Assembly: GCF_024347415.1 (NCBI RefSeq) | Contig: NZ_AP025476.1 | Location: 3,224,001-3,288,000 of the forward strand | From: Vibrio crassostreae | GTDB taxonomy: Bacteria > Pseudomonadota > Gammaproteobacteria > Enterobacterales > Vibrionaceae | Direction of reading: 5' to 3' | Length of the DNA: 64,000 nt | Shown: one piece after another, positions 37,861-47,483 of the stretch | How positions within the stretch are numbered: position 1 is the stretch's first letter | How the letters are laid out: the number at the start of each line of letters is the position of its first letter | Notes under the pieces: model-generated | What the model saw: the letters and a program-made list of their open reading frames with translations, nothing else | Databases searched by the model: none | What the model was told of the DNA's origin: nothing | Made by a program: the position numbers and the translations under genes

Positions 37861-38838
37861 ATGACATTTTTGAAAATCGGAAATTATCAACTTAAGAACA
37901 ATCTAATCGTCGCTCCTATGGCTGGCGTAACGGATAGACCATTCCGTGAGTTGTGTCTTCGCTACGGTGCGGGGATGGCAGTCAGTGAAATGATGTCCTC
38001 CAATCCGAAAGTTTGGAAAACGTCAAAGTCTCAGCAGCGTATGGTACATGAAGGCGAATCGGGCATTCGTTCAGTACAAATCGCTGGTGCAGATCCACAG
38101 CTTATGGCCGAGGCTGCTCAATTTAATGTCGATAACGGTGCGCAAATCATCGATATCAACATGGGTTGTCCAGCTAAAAAAGTGAATAAAAAGCTTGCGG
38201 GCTCAGCCCTACTGCAGCATCCAGAACTCATTGAAGACATTCTGAAGGCGGTGGTAAATGCTGTCGACGTTCCAGTAACGTTGAAAACGCGCACAGGCTG
38301 GGATACAGACAATAGAAACTGTGTCCAAATCGCGAAAATAGCCGAAGACTGCGGCATACAAGCTCTTGCGCTCCATGGAAGAACTCGCGCTTGTATGTAC
38401 AAAGGTGAGGCAGAATACAAACACATTAAAGCAGCGAAACAAGCAGTATCTATTCCGGTTATCGCTAACGGTGATATCGATAGTCCGGAAAAAGCGAAGT
38501 TTGTGCTGGAGTACACCGGCGCTGATGCTTTAATGATAGGTCGACCTGCCCAAGGACGTCCTTGGATTTTTAACGAAATCCTACACTATTTGGAAAACGG
38601 CACCACGATGGACCCACTCCCGATTTCGGAAGTGAAAGACATCATGCTTGGTCATGTGCACGCTCTACATGAATTTTATGGAGAGTTTTTAGGCCCTCGC
38701 ATCGCTCGTAAGCATGTGGGTTGGTATCTAAAAGAACATGAACAAGCGAGTGAGTTTCGCCGTACCTTCAACGCATTCGAAGCAGGTGATCTGCAGCTTG
38801 AAGCGCTAGAAGGTTTTTTTGATAACGTTGCACCATAA
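37861..38838 (+). CDS. dusB: tRNA-dihydrouridine synthase B
   Basis: 325 aa; FMN enzyme reducing uridine in the tRNA D-loop. TIM-barrel motifs: [15 protein letters not shown] near the N-terminus, the catalytic Cys in [19 protein letters not shown], and [13 protein letters not shown] with active-site residues. ATG 37861 is preferred over the adjacent in-frame GTG 37858. No Shine-Dalgarno is apparent, as in E. coli dusB, where poor translation reflects its role as the first gene of the fis operon. fis follows 23 bp later. Confidence 0.95.
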   Translation: MTFLKIGNYQLKNNLIVAPMAGVTDRPFRELCLRYGAGMAVSEMMSSNPKVWKTSKSQQRMVHEGESGIRSVQIAGADPQLMAEAAQFNVDNGAQIIDINMGCPAKKVNKKLAGSALLQHPELIEDILKAVVNAVDVPVTLKTRTGWDTDNRNCVQIAKIAEDCGIQALALHGRTRACMYKGEAEYKHIKAAKQAVSIPVIANGDIDSPEKAKFVLEYTGADALMIGRPAQGRPWIFNEILHYLENGTTMDPLPISEVKDIMLGHVHALHEFYGEFLGPRIARKHVGWYLKEHEQASEFRRTFNAFEAGDLQLEALEGFFDNVAP

Positions 38839-38861
38839 TTACGAGAAGAGCTAGACCGAAT

Positions 38862-39158
38862 ATGTTCGAACAAAATCTGACTTCAGAAGCATTGACAGTA
38901 ACTACAGTTACATCACAAGACCAAATCACGCAGAAGCCACTACGTGACTCAGTTAAAGCATCATTGAAAAATTACCTTGCTCAATTAAACGGTCAAGAAG
39001 TCAGCGAGTTATACGAATTAGTATTAGCTGAAGTTGAACAGCCACTACTAGACACTATCATGCAGTACACTCGCGGTAACCAAACTCGTGCAGCAACCAT
39101 GATGGGTATTAACCGCGGTACTCTTCGCAAGAAACTTAAAAAATACGGCATGAACTAA
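38862..39158 (+). CDS. fis: DNA-binding protein Fis
   Basis: 98 aa, standard size. N-terminal beta-hairpin and helical dimer region, then the C-terminal HTH ([20 protein letters not shown], about 73-92) ending KKYGMN, identical in character to E. coli Fis. A nucleoid protein and growth-phase regulator of rRNA, tRNA and recombination. Second gene of the dusB-fis operon with the GC-discriminator promoter; a strong terminator follows. Confidence 0.98.
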   Translation: MFEQNLTSEALTVTTVTSQDQITQKPLRDSVKASLKNYLAQLNGQEVSELYELVLAEVEQPLLDTIMQYTRGNQTRAATMMGINRGTLRKKLKKYGMN

Positions 39159-39184
39159 TCGTTCTTTCGTAATTTATTGAATTG

Positions 39185-39219
39185 AAAGCCAAGCTCATTT
39201 TTGAGTTTGGCTTTTTTTT
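39185..39219 (+). terminator. fis terminator
   Basis: AAGCCAAGCTCA / TGAGTTTGGCTT stem with one G-U pair, followed by an eight-T run. Confidence 0.93.
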
Positions 39220-39247
39220 GGCTTGTCGAACCGTGATAGGTAGCTGA

Positions 39248-39688
39248 TTACTCTCCAGTGCGACAACAGCGCCCTTTGTCGACGTTTGCTGAATCCAAGG
39301 CTGCCAGAATAGAACAATGGCTTGCATCGTCGTCCACGTGGCCACAACACGCATCATTAATCTTTTTAAGTGCGGTGCGAATCTTAGTTAACTCGGTAAT
39401 CTTCTCATCAATCATCTCTAGTTTTGCTGAGGTAATCGACTTCACTTCGGCGCAACTGTGCTGTGTGGCCTCGAGACGAATCTCAAGCAATTCTTTGATT
39501 TCATCTAAACTCAGCCCTAACTCTTTAGATTTGAGAATAAACGTCACCTGCTTTTGGTTATTTTCATCATATAAGCGATAACCCGACTCACTGCGACTGG
39601 CTGGCGCGATCAGGTTATTCTTCTCATAAAATCGCAAGGTATCGGCTGTTACACCGCATCGTTTCGCTAATTCACCGATCTGAAACAT
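39248..39688 (-). CDS. zntR: MerR-family Zn(II)-responsive regulator (ZntR-like)
   Basis: 146 aa from MFQIGELAKRCG at 39688, which has TAGGAA 7 bp upstream; the frame stays open 8 codons further. N-terminal MerR HTH (FQIGELAKRCGVTADTLRFY, 1-20) and wing, a long dimerisation helix, and metal-ligand cysteines in QHSCAEV, DACCGHV, HCSIL and GRCCRTGE. The CC and terminal Cys pattern fits ZntR (Zn efflux control) better than CueR. No zntA is adjacent. It is convergent with fis. Confidence 0.85.
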   Translation of the reverse strand: MFQIGELAKRCGVTADTLRFYEKNNLIAPASRSESGYRLYDENNQKQVTFILKSKELGLSLDEIKELLEIRLEATQHSCAEVKSITSAKLEMIDEKITELTKIRTALKKINDACCGHVDDDASHCSILAALDSANVDKGRCCRTGE

Positions 39689-40013
39689 GTTTTTTCCTAC
39701 TGTTTCGTCCATTCCACAATTAACCTTATCGTTACTTTTCAGGCTGAAATGGCACTTTTCATAATTAATTTTGAGATGCCAAACGATTGCGCGAGCTTTT
39801 TTGTAATAAATTAGTTAGAATCTGCGCCATCAAATTTGGAGTTGGTTATCTTATAGATTAATCATAAGACTAACCCAAAAGGTCTTTACCAAAACTGGCC
39901 AATATTTTATCTCTTACTGGTATCTAAGATAATCCACGCTAAGAAGATAGAAACAAGTTCTTTTTTGGCAAATATCTTTATTTTAACCCCATGAATTTGA
40001 GGAAGATGGAAGC
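39689..40013. other. Divergent region between zntR and purH
   Basis: 325 bp without a gene. It holds a PurR-like site (39777-39792) and a -10-like TAGAAT at 39816-39821 with no convincing -35. Shine-Dalgarno GAGGAAG is at 39999-40005. Confidence 0.5.
39777..39792. promoter_or_regulatory. PurR-like operator upstream of purH
   Basis: TGCCAAACGATTGCGC matches 11 of 16 positions of ACGCAAACGTTTGCGT, including the central AAACG and TTGCG. Located upstream of purHD, a known PurR target in enterobacteria. Confidence 0.55.
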
Positions 40014-41606
40014 ATGAATAACGCTCGTCCAATTCGCCGCGCTCTAATCAGCGTATCAGACAAAACTGGTATCGTTGAATTTGCACAAGCTCTTGCTAAC
40101 CGTGGTGTAGATATCCTATCTACCGGTGGCACTGCTCGCCTGCTTGCTGAAAAAGGCATCTCTGTTACAGAAGTATCTGACTACACTGGTTTCCCAGAAA
40201 TGATGGATGGCCGTGTTAAGACTCTGCACCCAAAAGTTCATGGTGGTGTTCTAGGCCGTCGTGGTCAAGATGATGACGTGATGGAAACTCACGGTATCAA
40301 CCCTATCGATATGGTTGTTGTAAACCTATACCCATTCGCAGAAACCGTTGCTAAAGAAGGTTGTACCCTTGCTGACGCTGTTGAGAACATCGACATCGGT
40401 GGCCCAACAATGGTTCGCTCTGCAGCGAAAAACCACAAAGACGTCACTATCGTTGTTAACGCACACGACTACGAGCGCGTTGTGGCTGAAATGGACGCGA
40501 ACGAGAAATCTCTAACGCTAGAGACTCGCTTCGACCTAGCTATCGCGGCATTCGAGCACACCGCTTCTTACGACGGCATGATCGCTAACTACTTCGGCAC
40601 TATGGTTCCATCTTACGGTGAGAACAAAGAAGGTGACGAAGAGTCTAAATTCCCTCGCACGTTCAACCAACAGTTCGAGAAAAAACAAGACATGCGCTAC
40701 GGTGAGAACAGCCACCAAGCAGCAGCATTCTACGTTGAAGCAAACCCTGAAGAAGCGTCAGTGTCTACTGCTCGCCAAATTCAAGGTAAAGCGCTTTCTT
40801 ACAATAACATCGCTGACACTGACGCAGCGCTTGAGTGTGTGAAAGAGTTCGACCAGCCAGCATGTGTGATTGTTAAGCACGCTAACCCATGTGGTGTAGC
40901 ACTAGGTGAAGACATCCTAGAAGCTTACGACCGTGCATTCAAAACAGACCCAACGTCTGCATTTGGCGGCATCATCGCTTTCAACCGTGAACTAGACGCA
41001 GCAACAGCAACGGCTATCACTGAGCGTCAATTCGTTGAAGTTATCATTGCACCATCAGTTTCTGCTGAGGCAGTAGAAATCGTAGCGGCTAAGAAAAACC
41101 TTCGCCTACTTGAGTGTGGTGAGTGGACAACTAAGACAACTGGTTTTGACGTGAAACGCGTTAACGGTGGCTTGCTAGTTCAAGACCGCGATCAAGGCAT
41201 GGTGTCTGAAGATGACCTTAAAGTGGTTTCTAAGCGTCAACCAACAGCTGAAGAGTTGAAAGATGCTCTATTCTGCTGGAAAGTAGCGAAATACGTTAAA
41301 TCTAACGCTATCGTTTACTCGAAAGGCGACATGACAATTGGTGTTGGCGCTGGCCAAATGAGCCGCGTTTACTCTGCGAAAATTGCAGGCATCAAAGCTG
41401 CAGACGAAGGTCTACAGGTTGAAGGTTGTGTAATGGCATCAGATGCGTTCTTCCCATTCCGTGACGGTATCGACGCGGCAGCAGAAGCTGGCATCAAGTG
41501 TGTTATCCAACCGGGCGGCTCTATGCGTGATGACGAAGTTATCGCTGCAGCAGACGAACACGGCATGGCGATGATCTTCACAGGCATGCGTCACTTCCGC
41601 CACTAA
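40014..41606 (+). CDS. purH: Bifunctional AICAR transformylase / IMP cyclohydrolase
   Basis: 530 aa; last two steps of IMP synthesis. N-terminal MGS-like IMP cyclohydrolase domain ([30 protein letters not shown]) and C-terminal AICAR transformylase domain with [13 protein letters not shown] (about residue 227) and [11 protein letters not shown] with the catalytic His. Complete. First gene of purHD, with a PurR-like operator upstream. Confidence 0.97.
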   Translation: MNNARPIRRALISVSDKTGIVEFAQALANRGVDILSTGGTARLLAEKGISVTEVSDYTGFPEMMDGRVKTLHPKVHGGVLGRRGQDDDVMETHGINPIDMVVVNLYPFAETVAKEGCTLADAVENIDIGGPTMVRSAAKNHKDVTIVVNAHDYERVVAEMDANEKSLTLETRFDLAIAAFEHTASYDGMIANYFGTMVPSYGENKEGDEESKFPRTFNQQFEKKQDMRYGENSHQAAAFYVEANPEEASVSTARQIQGKALSYNNIADTDAALECVKEFDQPACVIVKHANPCGVALGEDILEAYDRAFKTDPTSAFGGIIAFNRELDAATATAITERQFVEVIIAPSVSAEAVEIVAAKKNLRLLECGEWTTKTTGFDVKRVNGGLLVQDRDQGMVSEDDLKVVSKRQPTAEELKDALFCWKVAKYVKSNAIVYSKGDMTIGVGAGQMSRVYSAKIAGIKAADEGLQVEGCVMASDAFFPFRDGIDAAAEAGIKCVIQPGGSMRDDEVIAAADEHGMAMIFTGMRHFRH

Positions 41607-41627
41607 TTTCCTCTTCGTATTTGGCAC

Positions 41628-41712
41628 TGTGGCGTCGTTAGCTGCTTTCGTCCACCCCGGTCACATAGCGCGCTATGCTCCCGGGGATGGGCTCAATTGC
41701 TGCCTAGCCACA
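41628..41712. repeat. Long imperfect palindrome between purH and purD
   Basis: Nested symmetry: outer TGTGGC/GCCACA (41628-41633, 41707-41712), CCCCGG/CCGGGG (41655-41660, 41681-41686) and a perfect 14-bp core CATAGCGCGCTATG (41664-41677). GC-rich compared with its surroundings. It looks like a dispersed REP-like element or a structured intercistronic RNA; no T-tract follows. Confidence 0.7.
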
Positions 41713-41889
41713 TCACCAACTACTTTGAGCAGAATTTATAATTTTGTTTTTTTAAATATTCCGATATTTGAAATACGTAGAGCAAGTCAGTGACTTTAGT
41801 TCAAGGAAAACACGCGGAGCTTATGACTATAAGTGAGCATGTTTGGCACAGAAATAAAGGCTCTGAAGCAGCTATAAGGATTTTAAAAC

Positions 41890-43179
41890 ATGAATGTATT
41901 AATTATCGGTGCCGGCGGTCGTGAGCATGCACTAGGTTGGAAAGCAGCACAAAACCCAAACGTTGAAACGGTATTCATTGCTCCAGGTAACGCAGGTACT
42001 GCACTTGAGCCGAAACTTGAGAACGTAAACATCGGTGTTGAAGACATCGCTGGTTTAGTCGCGTTTGCTCAAGAGAAAAAAATCGAACTGACTATCGTGG
42101 GCCCTGAAGCACCACTAGTTATTGGTGTGGTTGACGCATTCCGCGAAGTGGGTCTGCCTATCTTTGGTCCAACTCAAGCGGCAGCACAGCTTGAAGGTTC
42201 GAAAGCATTCACTAAAGATTTCCTAGCTCGTCATGACATCCCAACGGGTTACTACGCGAACTTTACTGAGATTGAGCCGGCTATCGCTTACGTACGTGAG
42301 CAAGGTGCGCCAATCGTAGTAAAAGCTGACGGTCTTGCGGCAGGTAAAGGCGTTATCGTTGCGATGACACTTGAAGAAGCTGAAGACGCAATCAAAGACA
42401 TGCTAGCGGGCAACGCATTTGGCGAAGCTGGCAGCCGCGTGGTTATCGAAGAGTTCCTTGAAGGCGAAGAAGCAAGCTTCATCGTAATGGTTGACGGTTC
42501 TAGCGTGCTTCCTATGGCCACCAGCCAAGATCACAAACGTGTTGGCGACAAAGACACTGGTCCTAATACTGGCGGTATGGGTGCTTACTCTCCTGCTCCA
42601 GTTGTGACGCCTGAAATCCACAACCGTATCCTTGAGGAAGTTATCTACCCAACGGTACGTGGTATGGACGCAGAGGGCGCACCTTACACTGGTTTCCTTT
42701 ACGCTGGCCTAATGATCGATGCTGACGGCACACCTAAGGTTATCGAATACAACTGCCGCTTCGGCGATCCAGAAACGCAACCTATCATGATGCGTATGGA
42801 GTCAGACCTTGTTGAGCTTTGCCTAATGGCTATCGACGAGAAACTAGACGAAGCAGAATCGAAGTGGGATCCACGCGCTTCTATCGGTGTTGTTCTTGCG
42901 GCTGGCGGTTACCCTGCTGACTACGCAAAAGGTGACGTAATTTCACTACCAACAAGCGAAGTTGAAGGCCAAAAGGTTTTCCACGCAGGTACGACAAATA
43001 ACGAAGCTGGCGACGTGGTGACAAACGGTGGTCGTGTACTTTGTGCAACGGCACTGGGTAACACGGTTTCTGAAGCTCAAGAGCGTGCTTACGCGTTGAC
43101 GAAGCAAGTTAGCTGGAATGGTATGTTCCACCGCAATGACATTGGTTACCGTGCGATTGCGCGCGAGCAAGAGCAGTAA
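41890..43179 (+). CDS. purD: Phosphoribosylamine-glycine ligase (GAR synthetase)
   Basis: 429 aa. ATP-grasp enzyme joining glycine to 5-phosphoribosylamine. N-terminal MNVLIIGAGGREHALGWKAA, the ATP-binding loop KADGLAAGKGVIVA (about 145-158), SQDHKRVGDKDTGPNTGGMG, and ATP-grasp metal ligands in EYNCRFGDPETQ. The 283-bp gap from purH contains the palindromic element and perhaps a promoter, so co-transcription with purH is likely but not certain. A strong terminator follows. Confidence 0.97.
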   Translation: MNVLIIGAGGREHALGWKAAQNPNVETVFIAPGNAGTALEPKLENVNIGVEDIAGLVAFAQEKKIELTIVGPEAPLVIGVVDAFREVGLPIFGPTQAAAQLEGSKAFTKDFLARHDIPTGYYANFTEIEPAIAYVREQGAPIVVKADGLAAGKGVIVAMTLEEAEDAIKDMLAGNAFGEAGSRVVIEEFLEGEEASFIVMVDGSSVLPMATSQDHKRVGDKDTGPNTGGMGAYSPAPVVTPEIHNRILEEVIYPTVRGMDAEGAPYTGFLYAGLMIDADGTPKVIEYNCRFGDPETQPIMMRMESDLVELCLMAIDEKLDEAESKWDPRASIGVVLAAGGYPADYAKGDVISLPTSEVEGQKVFHAGTTNNEAGDVVTNGGRVLCATALGNTVSEAQERAYALTKQVSWNGMFHRNDIGYRAIAREQEQ

Positions 43180-43242
43180 TCAATTTTGTTACTCGCTTAC
43201 TTTCCATAACAGTAAGCAAATAGCAGTAAGCGAATAACAGCA

Positions 43243-43272
43243 AAAGGCGCCTCGATAGGCGCCTTTTTTATT
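43243..43272. terminator. Terminator between purD and yjaH
   Basis: AAGGCGCCT / AGGCGCCTT (43244-43252, 43257-43265) with loop CGAT and a T-run on the plus strand, between convergent genes. Confidence 0.9.
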
Positions 43273-43361
43273 ACTCAATCTTTCTAGGAATCTGCGCCTG
43301 TACAGACAAATTAGCACTTGGCCTGCAGTAGGCCAAATACTCTCAAACCTTTGATTGTTAG

Positions 43362-44060
43362 CTATTCTTTCAACAATGATGGCCTAACGACACAATCATG
43401 GCTGTCTTCAGCCAGCATCAGTAACTCTTTCACGCTCATCTTACCCAGTGAATCACTGCCAAGAAACGCCGCATAGCTTTCCACAGATGCCAATCGGTCG
43501 ATCACGAAGCTTGGTAAAGTCTGGTTAAATTCAATGCGATCAAATTCACCACCAGCGCACGTCTTAAAAGAGCTGCCATCCCAGTAACCCTGAACCAATC
43601 TTAGCCCTTCGTCATTCTGCTTCATCGTAGTCTCTAGAACCGATTTAGCTTCTTTCTGGTAGTTTTCAAGCTGCTTAGCTTGGATAGGTAAGATTTTGCT
43701 GTCGATACGATACTGTTGATACACAGCTTCGCCCGACTTATTGAAACGCACATGGACACGATAAGGAACCAGCTTATTAGAAGAGTTACGCTGCTCGCCT
43801 TCACGAATGAATTCACGAAGCACACTTTCTGACCAAGCATAGTCAGTTTGGTACCAGCCGTAATCGCCTACAGTGACGTAGTCAGCTGAAGTATGAGGTT
43901 GTGTTAGCTTGTTTGTAACCCAGTAAAAACTTGTCGCGTCGCCCATGACTTGGCCGCCGGTGTGAGTTTCAAATTGCTCTAGGTTTTTGCGAGGGCTTGT
44001 TGAAGAACAGCCAATAAGAAATGTAGATAATAGTGAAACGAGAAGAAATGCTTTTTTCAT
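43362..44060 (-). CDS. yjaH: DUF1481 (YjaH) lipoprotein
   Basis: 232 aa. Lipoprotein signal peptide MKKAFLLVSLLSTFLIGC with the lipobox cysteine at 18. The rest is soluble, with YYWVT-like aromatic stretches and a Cys in KTCAGGEF; no enzyme motif recognised. It matches the DUF1481 protein encoded next to hupA in E. coli. It is immediately preceded by the hupA terminator hairpin: the start codon directly follows its T-run, and the only AGG available for ribosome binding lies at the edge of the hairpin, implying low or conditional translation. Confidence 0.87.
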   Translation of the reverse strand: MKKAFLLVSLLSTFLIGCSSTSPRKNLEQFETHTGGQVMGDATSFYWVTNKLTQPHTSADYVTVGDYGWYQTDYAWSESVLREFIREGEQRNSSNKLVPYRVHVRFNKSGEAVYQQYRIDSKILPIQAKQLENYQKEAKSVLETTMKQNDEGLRLVQGYWDGSSFKTCAGGEFDRIEFNQTLPSFVIDRLASVESYAAFLGSDSLGKMSVKELLMLAEDSHDCVVRPSLLKE

Positions 44061-44101
44061 AAAAACCTGTACCGAGGTGGAATACGACTACCTCGGTACA
44101 G
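44061..44101 (-). terminator. hupA terminator overlapping the yjaH ribosome-binding site
   Basis: 12-bp perfect stem CTGTACCGAGGT / ACCTCGGTACAG (44067-44078, 44090-44101) with an 11-nt loop. On the minus strand five T residues follow and run directly into the yjaH ATG. Confidence 0.85.
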
Positions 44102-44107
44102 TTTAGA

Positions 44108-44380
44108 TTATTTCACTGAATCTTTCAGCGCTTTACCTGCAACAAATGCTGGAACATTTGCAGCAGCGATTTGGATCTCATCACCAGTTTTTGGGTTACG
44201 ACCAGTGCGAGCTGCACGGTGGTTTACTTTAAAAGTACCAAAACCAATTAGCTGAACTTGATCGCCATCTTTAAGAGCATCTGTAACACCGCCAAGAGTC
44301 GCTTCTAGAGCAGCTTTAGCTTGTGCTTTAGAAAGGTCCGCTTTTTCAGCAATAAAGTCGATTAATTGAGTCTTGTTCAT
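44108..44380 (-). CDS. hupA: DNA-binding protein HU-alpha
   Basis: 90 aa, standard HU length. N-terminal [20 protein letters not shown] dimer core, [21 protein letters not shown] with the DNA-intercalating proline arm, and the terminal KALKDSVK. The nucleoid-associated HU protein bends DNA non-specifically. The yjaG-hupA-yjaH neighbourhood of E. coli is partly kept: yjaH follows, and yjaG lies 1.5 kb away beyond a CNNM gene. Good ribosome-binding site AAGGGAAAC. Confidence 0.97.
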   Translation of the reverse strand: MNKTQLIDFIAEKADLSKAQAKAALEATLGGVTDALKDGDQVQLIGFGTFKVNHRAARTGRNPKTGDEIQIAAANVPAFVAGKALKDSVK

Positions 44381-44650
44381 TTTAGGTTTCCCTTCTTTGT
44401 ATTTTTGAATTCAATTCACTCTAAAACATAAATGCCCCATCTGGCAAAGGTTTGTCGTCGATCTTTAGCTCTAATGCCGTAGTTTTAGCCATAATATGAG
44501 TAATAACTCACAATTTGTTACTGATTTTATTAAGCAAGCCCTTGTTTAAAAGGGGCTGAGAGCAAAATTAATGATGACCTAGCCACTACTTTTTCACTAT
44601 AATCCACGCTGAATCGCTGCTAAAGCGTACAATTTAATTTAAGGGCAAAC

Positions 44651-45817
44651 ATGCTGCTGCTAACTATTTACGTCTCCATTGCTATTGGAGTTTCTTTCAT
44701 TTGTTCTGTTTTGGAAGCTGTACTTTTGAGTATTAGTCCGAGCTACATTGCTCAACTAAAACAAAATGGGCACCCTGCAGCAGAGTCTTTAGACAAACTG
44801 AAAACAGATATTGACCGCCCGCTTGCGTCAATTTTAACGCTCAACACCATCGCGCATACTATCGGTGCTGCGACAGCAGGTGCACAAGCGGCTGTCGTTT
44901 TTGGTAGCCAATGGTTAGGTGTCTTCTCTGCCGTGCTAACGCTAGGTATTTTGGTGTTGTCTGAGATTGTTCCAAAAACCATTGGTGCAACCTACTGGCG
45001 TCAACTTGCTCCTACTTCAGCAAGTGTGCTGCGTTGGATGGTGTTCTTCCTAACACCGTTTGTATGGTTCTCAGAACAGATCACCAAACGTCTTGCTCGT
45101 GGCCACCAAGCACCAAAAATGCGTGATGAACTATCTGCAATGGCGATTTTGGCAAAAGAGAGCGGCGAGTTTGCAGAAGGCGAATCAAAAATCCTGAGCA
45201 ACCTACTGGGTATTCAAGATGTACCCGTGACTCAGGTAATGACGCCGCGCCCAGTGGTATTCCGTGTTGATGCGGAAATGAGTGTGAATACCTTCCTAGA
45301 ACAACATAAAGATACGCCATTCTCACGCCCGCTGGTTTACAGCGAGCAGAGTGACAACATCATCGGTTTTGTTCACCGCTTAGAGCTGTTTAGATTGCAG
45401 CAAGCCGGTTGTGGTGAGAAAGCTCTGGGTGAGGTAATGCGCCCTATCCACGTGTTGCTGAACAACATGGGCTTGGCTAAGGCCTTTGACCAGATGATGG
45501 CAAACCGCCTGCAACTGTCTTTAGTTGTGGACGAGTACGGCACCATTCAGGGCATCATCACCCTAGAAGATATCTTTGAACACCTAGTGGGTGAAGAGAT
45601 TGTCGACGAAGCAGATAAGACGACTGACATGCAAGAACTGGCGTTCCAACGCTGGGAAAAGTGGAAAGAGACACACGGTGTTATCGAAAACCGCGATGAC
45701 GAGGACGAGCTAGAGGAAGAAACTCCAGCAGACAACGATTCCTCAGATTCAACATCAGCGGATGACGACGACGCATCAAAAGACAAAGCGCAGAACGAAG
45801 ACAAAAAAGACGCTTAA
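44651..45817 (+). CDS. CNNM/DUF21 and CBS-domain membrane protein
   Basis: 388 aa. N-terminal DUF21/CNNM membrane domain (1-about 140; four hydrophobic segments, motif LVLSEIVPKTIGATY with the conserved EIxPK), a CBS pair (about 195-320; TQVMTPRPVVFRVDAEMS, LQLSLVVDEYGTIQGIITLE), and a strongly acidic low-complexity tail (about 345-388, Asp/Glu/Ser-rich). The CorC_HlyC domain that usually ends this family is missing. Relatives are linked to Mg/Co transport or hemolysin III-like annotation; the actual role is unknown. Divergent from hupA. Confidence 0.85.
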   Translation: MLLLTIYVSIAIGVSFICSVLEAVLLSISPSYIAQLKQNGHPAAESLDKLKTDIDRPLASILTLNTIAHTIGAATAGAQAAVVFGSQWLGVFSAVLTLGILVLSEIVPKTIGATYWRQLAPTSASVLRWMVFFLTPFVWFSEQITKRLARGHQAPKMRDELSAMAILAKESGEFAEGESKILSNLLGIQDVPVTQVMTPRPVVFRVDAEMSVNTFLEQHKDTPFSRPLVYSEQSDNIIGFVHRLELFRLQQAGCGEKALGEVMRPIHVLLNNMGLAKAFDQMMANRLQLSLVVDEYGTIQGIITLEDIFEHLVGEEIVDEADKTTDMQELAFQRWEKWKETHGVIENRDDEDELEEETPADNDSSDSTSADDDDASKDKAQNEDKKDA

Positions 45818-45844
45818 TCTAAATTTGATATCGTCAGATACAAT

Positions 45845-45872
45845 AAAGGCTCCCTAGGGAGCCTTTGTTTTT
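45845..45872. terminator. Terminator between the CNNM gene and yjaG
   Basis: AAAGGCTCCC / GGGAGCCTTT (45845-45854, 45857-45866) followed by T-rich sequence; convergent genes. Confidence 0.9.
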
Positions 45873-45897
45873 ATTCGTACCTTGGTGCGATAGCGAA

Positions 45898-46491
45898 TTA
45901 TAACGCAACACCAATGTTACTGACTGAGTCTTCACGCAGTTCGTGGCGTAGGTCTTTGATCAACTCTAAGTCACGCTCAGTCGTTTCACGTAGAGGTCGG
46001 AAAATGGCCCACTGAACGTCCCACTCTTCACACACCGCTTCGTTTTCTTTCTGATTTTCGTTGGTCACTTCTTCAGCGCCTTGAGCAAACTCAAGCTCAG
46101 CAACCGTCTTCACCGATTGTTGACTCACTTTAATTACCGCTTCCAACATATGTTCACGGTCAAGCAGGCCATGAATTAGTGTTGCTAGGCCTTGGCATGC
46201 GTCCATTGCTGGGTAAACACCATAAAAATCAAAATCATCACCGCTAGGGAATAGCTCTTCAACCTTCTCAAGTTGACGCTCAAAGTTCACCTTTGCTGTT
46301 TTAACCGTCAGGATTTCCCAAATGCTATCCAAAACATCACGATAGATTCGAGCTTCCGCAAATTCTGTATTCTCACAAAACATGGCATAGTTAGGGTACA
46401 TACGCTCACATAGACACGCCATAAAGGTAATTTGTTGCCAAGGTTCTAACTTTTCAAGACGAACCTGCAGTGGATTCTGAAGCATAGTCAC
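45898..46491 (-). CDS. yjaG: DUF416 protein YjaG
   Basis: 197 aa soluble helical protein of the DUF416 family, which in E. coli stands next to hupA. Characteristic N-terminal region LEKLEPWQQITFMACLCERM and YPAMDACQGLATLIHGLLDR. Function unknown. ATG 46485 is an alternative start two codons in. Convergent with the CNNM gene and divergent from the dehydrogenase gene. Confidence 0.88.
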   Translation of the reverse strand: MTMLQNPLQVRLEKLEPWQQITFMACLCERMYPNYAMFCENTEFAEARIYRDVLDSIWEILTVKTAKVNFERQLEKVEELFPSGDDFDFYGVYPAMDACQGLATLIHGLLDREHMLEAVIKVSQQSVKTVAELEFAQGAEEVTNENQKENEAVCEEWDVQWAIFRPLRETTERDLELIKDLRHELREDSVSNIGVAL

Positions 46492-46556
46492 TCAATAATT
46501 GCAGAAAAAGACAGCGAAAGTGTACTTGATAAACCCTGGGGGGAAAAGGTAAGCCG

Positions 46557-47483
46557 ATGAACAATTTTACGAATAAGCTCTATATTCTTACTGAGCATGA
46601 CGATACCTATACGCAACTGATTCTAAACCAGGATTTACCCGACCTAGAAATCACTCAATACCCCGAATCAGCACAGATTGTCTTGGCGTCACCACCTCTA
46701 ATCGCAGAGCGCCTCGGCGAGTTTAAAGAGCTAGATTGGGTACAGAGTACCTATGCCGGAATCAATAAACTCACTCAGCCAGATCTGCGTCAGGACTATA
46801 CGCTAACCAACGTTAAAGGCATCTTTGGCCCGGCTATCGCAGAATACGTATTGGGTTACACAATCAGTCACTGTAGACACTTCCCTCATTACCACCAGCA
46901 TCAACAACAACGAAACTGGCAGCCACAGCTTTATACTAGCCTAACTGACAAAACTATGGTGATTTTAGGAACAGGTTCAATCGGCAGTCATTTGGCAAAA
47001 ACCGCGGCGGCTTTTGGCATTCATACCATAGGTGTCAACCGTACGGGCATCCCATCCAAACAAGAAACCTTTAAAGAGACTTTCCACATCAATGAGATAG
47101 AGGCTGCCCTTAAGCAGGCCGATATTGTGGTCAACACCTTGCCATCAACCGCTGAAACCTATCAGCTGTTGAACCAAACCACGTTAGGTTACTGCTCTAA
47201 TGTGTTGCTGTTTAATGTCGGTCGAGGGGAAAGCATCGACAATAAAGCCTTGTTGCTCGCCTTAAAAAACAGATGGGTAGAACACGCATTTTTAGATGTG
47301 TTTGAAAGTGAACCCCTCTCTCAGGAACATCCTTTCTGGAAACTACCGCAAGTCACCATCACTCCACACATCGCTGCACTCAGTGAGCCAAGACAAGTCG
47401 TCGAGATCTTCGCAGAGAATTATCAACAGTGGCGAGATGGCTTTACGCTTAATCATGTCATCGATTTTGATAAAGGTTACTGA
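46557..47483 (+). CDS. D-isomer 2-hydroxyacid dehydrogenase (GhrA-like)
   Basis: 308 aa. A two-domain NAD(P)-dependent dehydrogenase: nucleotide-binding motif VILGTGSIGSHLAKTAAAFG (about 138-157), NVGRGESIDN with the catalytic Arg, and TITPHIAALSEP with the catalytic His (about 265); the Glu of the catalytic triad is in DVFESEPL. Likely reduces glyoxylate, hydroxypyruvate or a related 2-oxoacid; exact substrate unclear. Coupled to the next gene: its stop codon overlaps the next ATG (TGATG). Confidence 0.9.
   Translation: MNNFTNKLYILTEHDDTYTQLILNQDLPDLEITQYPESAQIVLASPPLIAERLGEFKELDWVQSTYAGINKLTQPDLRQDYTLTNVKGIFGPAIAEYVLGYTISHCRHFPHYHQHQQQRNWQPQLYTSLTDKTMVILGTGSIGSHLAKTAAAFGIHTIGVNRTGIPSKQETFKETFHINEIEAALKQADIVVNTLPSTAETYQLLNQTTLGYCSNVLLFNVGRGESIDNKALLLALKNRWVEHAFLDVFESEPLSQEHPFWKLPQVTITPHIAALSEPRQVVEIFAENYQQWRDGFTLNHVIDFDKGY

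Noticed and set aside
43201..43242. AGTAAGC-type imperfect repeats after purD
   Set aside because: Only two to three degenerate 14-bp units; too short and weak to call a repeat element.
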